From: Halorubrum depositum
Lineage (GTDB): Archaea > Halobacteriota > Halobacteria > Halobacteriales > Haloferacaceae
DNA: 64,000 bases
Direction: 5' to 3'
Assembly (NCBI RefSeq): GCF_007671725.1
Contig: NZ_VCNM01000003.1
Location: 62,001-126,000, forward strand
Position numbers and translations under genes: made by a program. Shown one piece after another: positions 61,372-64,000 of this stretch. Position 1 is the first letter of the stretch, and every line of letters starts with the position of its first letter. The notes beneath the pieces were generated by a model that saw only the letters and a list, made by a program, of their open reading frames with translations, did no database searches and was not told the origin of the DNA.

Positions 61372-63357
61372 TCAGTCGTCGGCCGGCGCCGCGCCGGAGC
61401 CGCCGTCCGAGTGCTGCTGTTTGACCCACGAGAGCTTGCCGCCGGCCGCGAGGATGTCGCGCTCGCGCTCGGAGGCGTCGAGGTCGGCGGTGAACTCCCA
61501 CTCGCCGTTGACGCTCACGGTGAACTCCTCCTGCCCGGAGCGGACGCCCGCGGGCACGTCGTCGACGATCGCGAGGTCGTCGCCCTGCTCGATCTTGGCG
61601 TACGTCTCCTCGTCGATCGCCAGCGGGACGATGCCGAAGTTGAACAGGTTCGCCTTGTGGATGCGGGCGAAGCTCTGCGCGAAGACGGCCTCGATACCGA
61701 GGTACATCGGACAGAGGGCGGCGTGCTCGCGCGAGGAGCCCTGCCCGTAGTTCTCGCCGGCGACGAGGACGCCGCCGTCGGCGTCGAGCGAGCGCTGCGC
61801 GAAGGTGTCGTCGACGCGCGAGAGCGTGAACTCGGAGAGCTTCTCGATGTTCGAGCGGAACTTCAGGATGTCCGCCGTCGCCGGGATGATGTGGTCGGTG
61901 GTGATGTTGTCCTCCATCTTGAGGAGCGCCTCGCCGCCGTCCACGTCGATCCCGTCTTTCAGCGGCACGTCGCCGATGTTCGGCCCCTTGACGAGGCCGT
62001 CGTCGATCGCCTCGTCGGGCGAGATGATGTCGGAGTCGGACTCACCCATCCCGGGACCGTACTTCGTCCCCATCTCCAGGCCGGGCGCCTCGAGGTCGCC
62101 GAGGTCGTCCGCGAGGTCACGCGGGTCGACGATTTTGCCGGTGATGGCCGCCGCGGTGGCGACCTCGGGCGAGCAGAGGAAGACGGAGTCGTCCTCGATG
62201 CCCGAGCGGCCCTCGAAGTTGCGGTTGAAGGTGCGCAGCGAGACGGAGTCGGAGGCGGGCACGTGACCGATGCCGATACACGCCCCGCAGGTCGCCTCGG
62301 AGAAGTTGACGCCGGCCGCCATCATCTCCGCGGTCCAGCCCTCGCGGGCCAGCATCTCGGAGGCCTGCTTGGAGCCGGGCGCGACGATCATCTCGGTCTG
62401 CTTGGCGACCTCGCGGCCCTCCAGCATCTTCGCGCTGGGGAGGATGTCCTCGTAGGCGCCGTTAGTACAGGAGCCGATGATGACCTGCTCGACGTCGGTG
62501 CCCTCGTACTCGCTGACGGGGGCGACGTTGTCGGGCATCGACGGGGCGGCCACGAGCGGCTCGAGGTCGGAGAGGTCGACCTCGATCGTCTCCGCGTACT
62601 CCGCGTCGTCGTCGGGCTGGAGGTCGACGTGCTCCTCCTCGCGGTCCTGGCGCGCGAGCCAGTCTTTCGTCTTCTCGTCGGTGGCGAAGATCGAGGAGGT
62701 GGCGCCGAGCTCGGTGCCGAGGTTGGTGATCGTGGTCCGCTCGGGGATCGAGAGGTTCTCGGCGCCGGGGCCGGTGTACTCGAAGATCTTGCCGACGCCG
62801 CCCTTGACCGTCAGCTCGCCGAGGAGGTGCAGCGCGATGTCCTTCGCGGTCGCCCACTCGGGGAGCTCCCCTTCGAGGTGGACGTTGACGACTTCCGGCA
62901 TCTCGACGTAGTAGGGGCCGCCGCCCATGGCGACGGCGATGTCGAGCCCGCCCGCGCCGATCGCGAGCTGGCCGAGCCCGCCGGGAGTCGGCGTGTGCGA
63001 GTCGGAGCCGAGCAGCGTCTTGCCGGGCGCGGCGAAGTTCTCCTTGTGGACCTGGTGGCAGATGCCGTTGCCGGGCCGCGAGAAGTAGGCGCCGTACGTG
63101 CCGGCCGCCGAGCGGAGGAACCGGTGGTCGTCGGTGTTCTTGAAGTCGAACTGGTACGTCTGGTGGTCGCAGTACTGCGCGGCGAGCTCCGTCTGGACCT
63201 CGTCGAGGTCCAGCGCCTCGAACTGGAGCCACACCATCGTCCCAGTCGTGTCCTGGGTCAGCACCTGGTCGATCTCGATGCCGATCTCCTCGCCGGGCGT
63301 CAGCTCGCCCTCGACGAGGTGGTCATCGAGGATCTTCTCCGTAATCGTTTGTCCCAT
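61372..63357 (-). CDS. acn: Aconitate hydratase
   Basis: A 661 aa [4Fe-4S] enzyme that isomerises citrate and isocitrate in the citric acid cycle. The N-terminal TITEKILDDHLVEGELTPGE belongs to the short archaeal/mitochondrial-like group. It has SDSHTPTPGGLGQLAIGAGG, VIIGSCTNGAYEDILPSAKM (first Cys ligand), and SEATCGACIGIGHVPASDSV (other two). The C-terminal swivel contains GVLVAGENYGQGSSREHAAL. The ATG at 63357 is chosen because a TTTTATATCC element on the minus strand lies about 27 bp upstream (63383-63392), and the longer frame has no family similarity. It is convergent with rps7. Confidence 0.95.
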   Translation of the reverse strand: MGQTITEKILDDHLVEGELTPGEEIGIEIDQVLTQDTTGTMVWLQFEALDLDEVQTELAAQYCDHQTYQFDFKNTDDHRFLRSAAGTYGAYFSRPGNGICHQVHKENFAAPGKTLLGSDSHTPTPGGLGQLAIGAGGLDIAVAMGGGPYYVEMPEVVNVHLEGELPEWATAKDIALHLLGELTVKGGVGKIFEYTGPGAENLSIPERTTITNLGTELGATSSIFATDEKTKDWLARQDREEEHVDLQPDDDAEYAETIEVDLSDLEPLVAAPSMPDNVAPVSEYEGTDVEQVIIGSCTNGAYEDILPSAKMLEGREVAKQTEMIVAPGSKQASEMLAREGWTAEMMAAGVNFSEATCGACIGIGHVPASDSVSLRTFNRNFEGRSGIEDDSVFLCSPEVATAAAITGKIVDPRDLADDLGDLEAPGLEMGTKYGPGMGESDSDIISPDEAIDDGLVKGPNIGDVPLKDGIDVDGGEALLKMEDNITTDHIIPATADILKFRSNIEKLSEFTLSRVDDTFAQRSLDADGGVLVAGENYGQGSSREHAALCPMYLGIEAVFAQSFARIHKANLFNFGIVPLAIDEETYAKIEQGDDLAIVDDVPAGVRSGQEEFTVSVNGEWEFTADLDASERERDILAAGGKLSWVKQQHSDGGSGAAPADD

Positions 63358-63623
63358 ATCATCCGCACGTCGCTCTCCCGTGGATATAAAACCCGCGAGT
63401 TTCCCGAAAGATCGACCGTGTAGGATCCGTCTCGCCGGCAATTCTTGGCGGGAGATCGGCGGGGTACCGTTCCCCGTGTGAGCGATACGCGTAACGAGTG
63501 TATAAGGCTCATAAAGGCCGTTATCGGCCGAATTCTCCGGGTCTCCCGCCGGCGGCGAACCGGCGGGTCCGCGCCGCGGCGGCGTGCGACACCGTTTAGT
63601 CTCGCCCGCGGATTCGGTCGGGC

Positions 63624-64000
63624 ATGTTCGACTCGGGAGCGACGGTCGCGGCGGCGCTGGAAGCCGGCGACGCCGACCTCGACGACGCGCAGCGACAGCC
63701 GAACGGCGTCGACCTCACGGTCGGGGAGATATTCGAGCAGACGACCCCCGGACGGATCGGCCGCGACGGGAAGCGCGTCGGCGAGCGCGAGGCGGTGCCG
63801 GTCGAGGACGGCGCGTACCGGCTTGACCCGGGGACGTACGTGGTCCGGTACGGGGAGCCGGTGCGGATCCCCAGCGAGCGGGTCGGGTTCGTGCTCCCGC
63901 GGTCGACGCTGCTCCGGAACTCCTGTACCCTCGACACCGCCGTCTGGGACGCCGGCTACGAGGGTGTCGGCGAGGGGCGCCTCGACGTCGGCCACGCGAT
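63624..64000 (+). CDS. dCTP deaminase / dUTPase family protein (cut by the window end)
   Basis: At least 125 aa are visible; the end lies outside. It begins MFDSGATVAAALEAGDADLD and contains RQPNGVDLTVGEIFEQTTPG, YRLDPGTYVVRYGEPVRIPS, ERVGFVLPRSTLLRNSCTLD and TAVWDAGYEGVGEGRLDV, which match the trimeric deaminase/dUTPase fold, including the PRS loop and the DAGYEG loop. It keeps the pool of dUTP/dCTP balanced; deaminase and diphosphatase activities cannot be told apart here. A TATA-like CGTTTAGTC (63590-63598) lies about 28 bp before the ATG. Confidence 0.9.
   Translation, partial: MFDSGATVAAALEAGDADLDDAQRQPNGVDLTVGEIFEQTTPGRIGRDGKRVGEREAVPVEDGAYRLDPGTYVVRYGEPVRIPSERVGFVLPRSTLLRNSCTLDTAVWDAGYEGVGEGRLDVGHA

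Overview
The window is chromosomal DNA of a haloarchaeon. The evidence is very high G+C, strongly acidic predicted proteins, many twin-arginine (Tat) signals, TATA boxes about 25-30 bp upstream of start codons (leaderless transcripts), an archaeal RNA polymerase split into B''/B' and A'/A'', a two-fold histone, and archaeal Rpa, SepF and NusA. The azf, rpa2, histone and deacetylase genes lie in an order I recall from Haloferax-type genomes, so order Haloferacales (perhaps a Halorubrum relative) is my inference. It is not a database result.

Layout. 0-6.3 kb: a GlmU-like sugar nucleotidyltransferase, an exported DsbA-fold/M14 fusion, a phosphohexomutase, a small winged-helix regulator and an exported rhodanese lipoprotein. 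6.5-10.5 kb: copper handling (CopA ATPase, Lrp/AsnC-TRASH regulator, CopZ chaperone). 10.6-15.8 kb: the four-gene 2-oxoacid (pyruvate-type) dehydrogenase operon. 16-18.3 kb: a ribbon-helix-helix protein and the Rpa3/RPAP3 pair. 19-26 kb: a zinc-site protein, a membrane protein, a probably permuted solute-binding lipoprotein, PAP2, FrnE-like DsbA, ThiD and a ZIP transporter.

26-38 kb is the most distinctive accessory region. A five-gene overlapping operon contains a SipW-type signal peptidase and two of its likely substrates. Three further TasA/camelysin-like exported proteins follow, two of them carrying a von Willebrand A domain. Two membrane-anchored winged-helix regulators lie next to these. 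Dyad motifs recur upstream of the surface genes and of one regulator.

38-50 kb: MutS, SepF, NAD-dependent glucose-6-phosphate dehydrogenase (Azf), a DUF309 protein, a cation/proton antiporter, tRNA-Arg, then Rpa2, histone and histone deacetylase. 50-61 kb: two identical tRNA-Asp genes, then rpoH-B''-B'-A'-A''-nusA, a lipoprotein gene, rps12 and rps7. 61-64 kb: aconitase, and the start of a dCTP deaminase/dUTPase family gene cut by the window end.

Non-coding structure is unusually rich. A dispersed GC-rich intergenic repeat family has four copies (near 9.4, 18.6, 35.7 and 46.2 kb). It begins with GGCRGTGGCGCG-type sequence and ends with CTGGGGCTTTGGAG. Hairpins built from copies of tRNA 3' ends lie just downstream of tRNA-Arg and tRNA-Asp, and a degenerate tRNA-like sequence sits beside a gene that lacks a usable start codon. 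These elements, together with the SipW/vWA surface cluster and its shared promoter dyads, are the best candidates for something undescribed.
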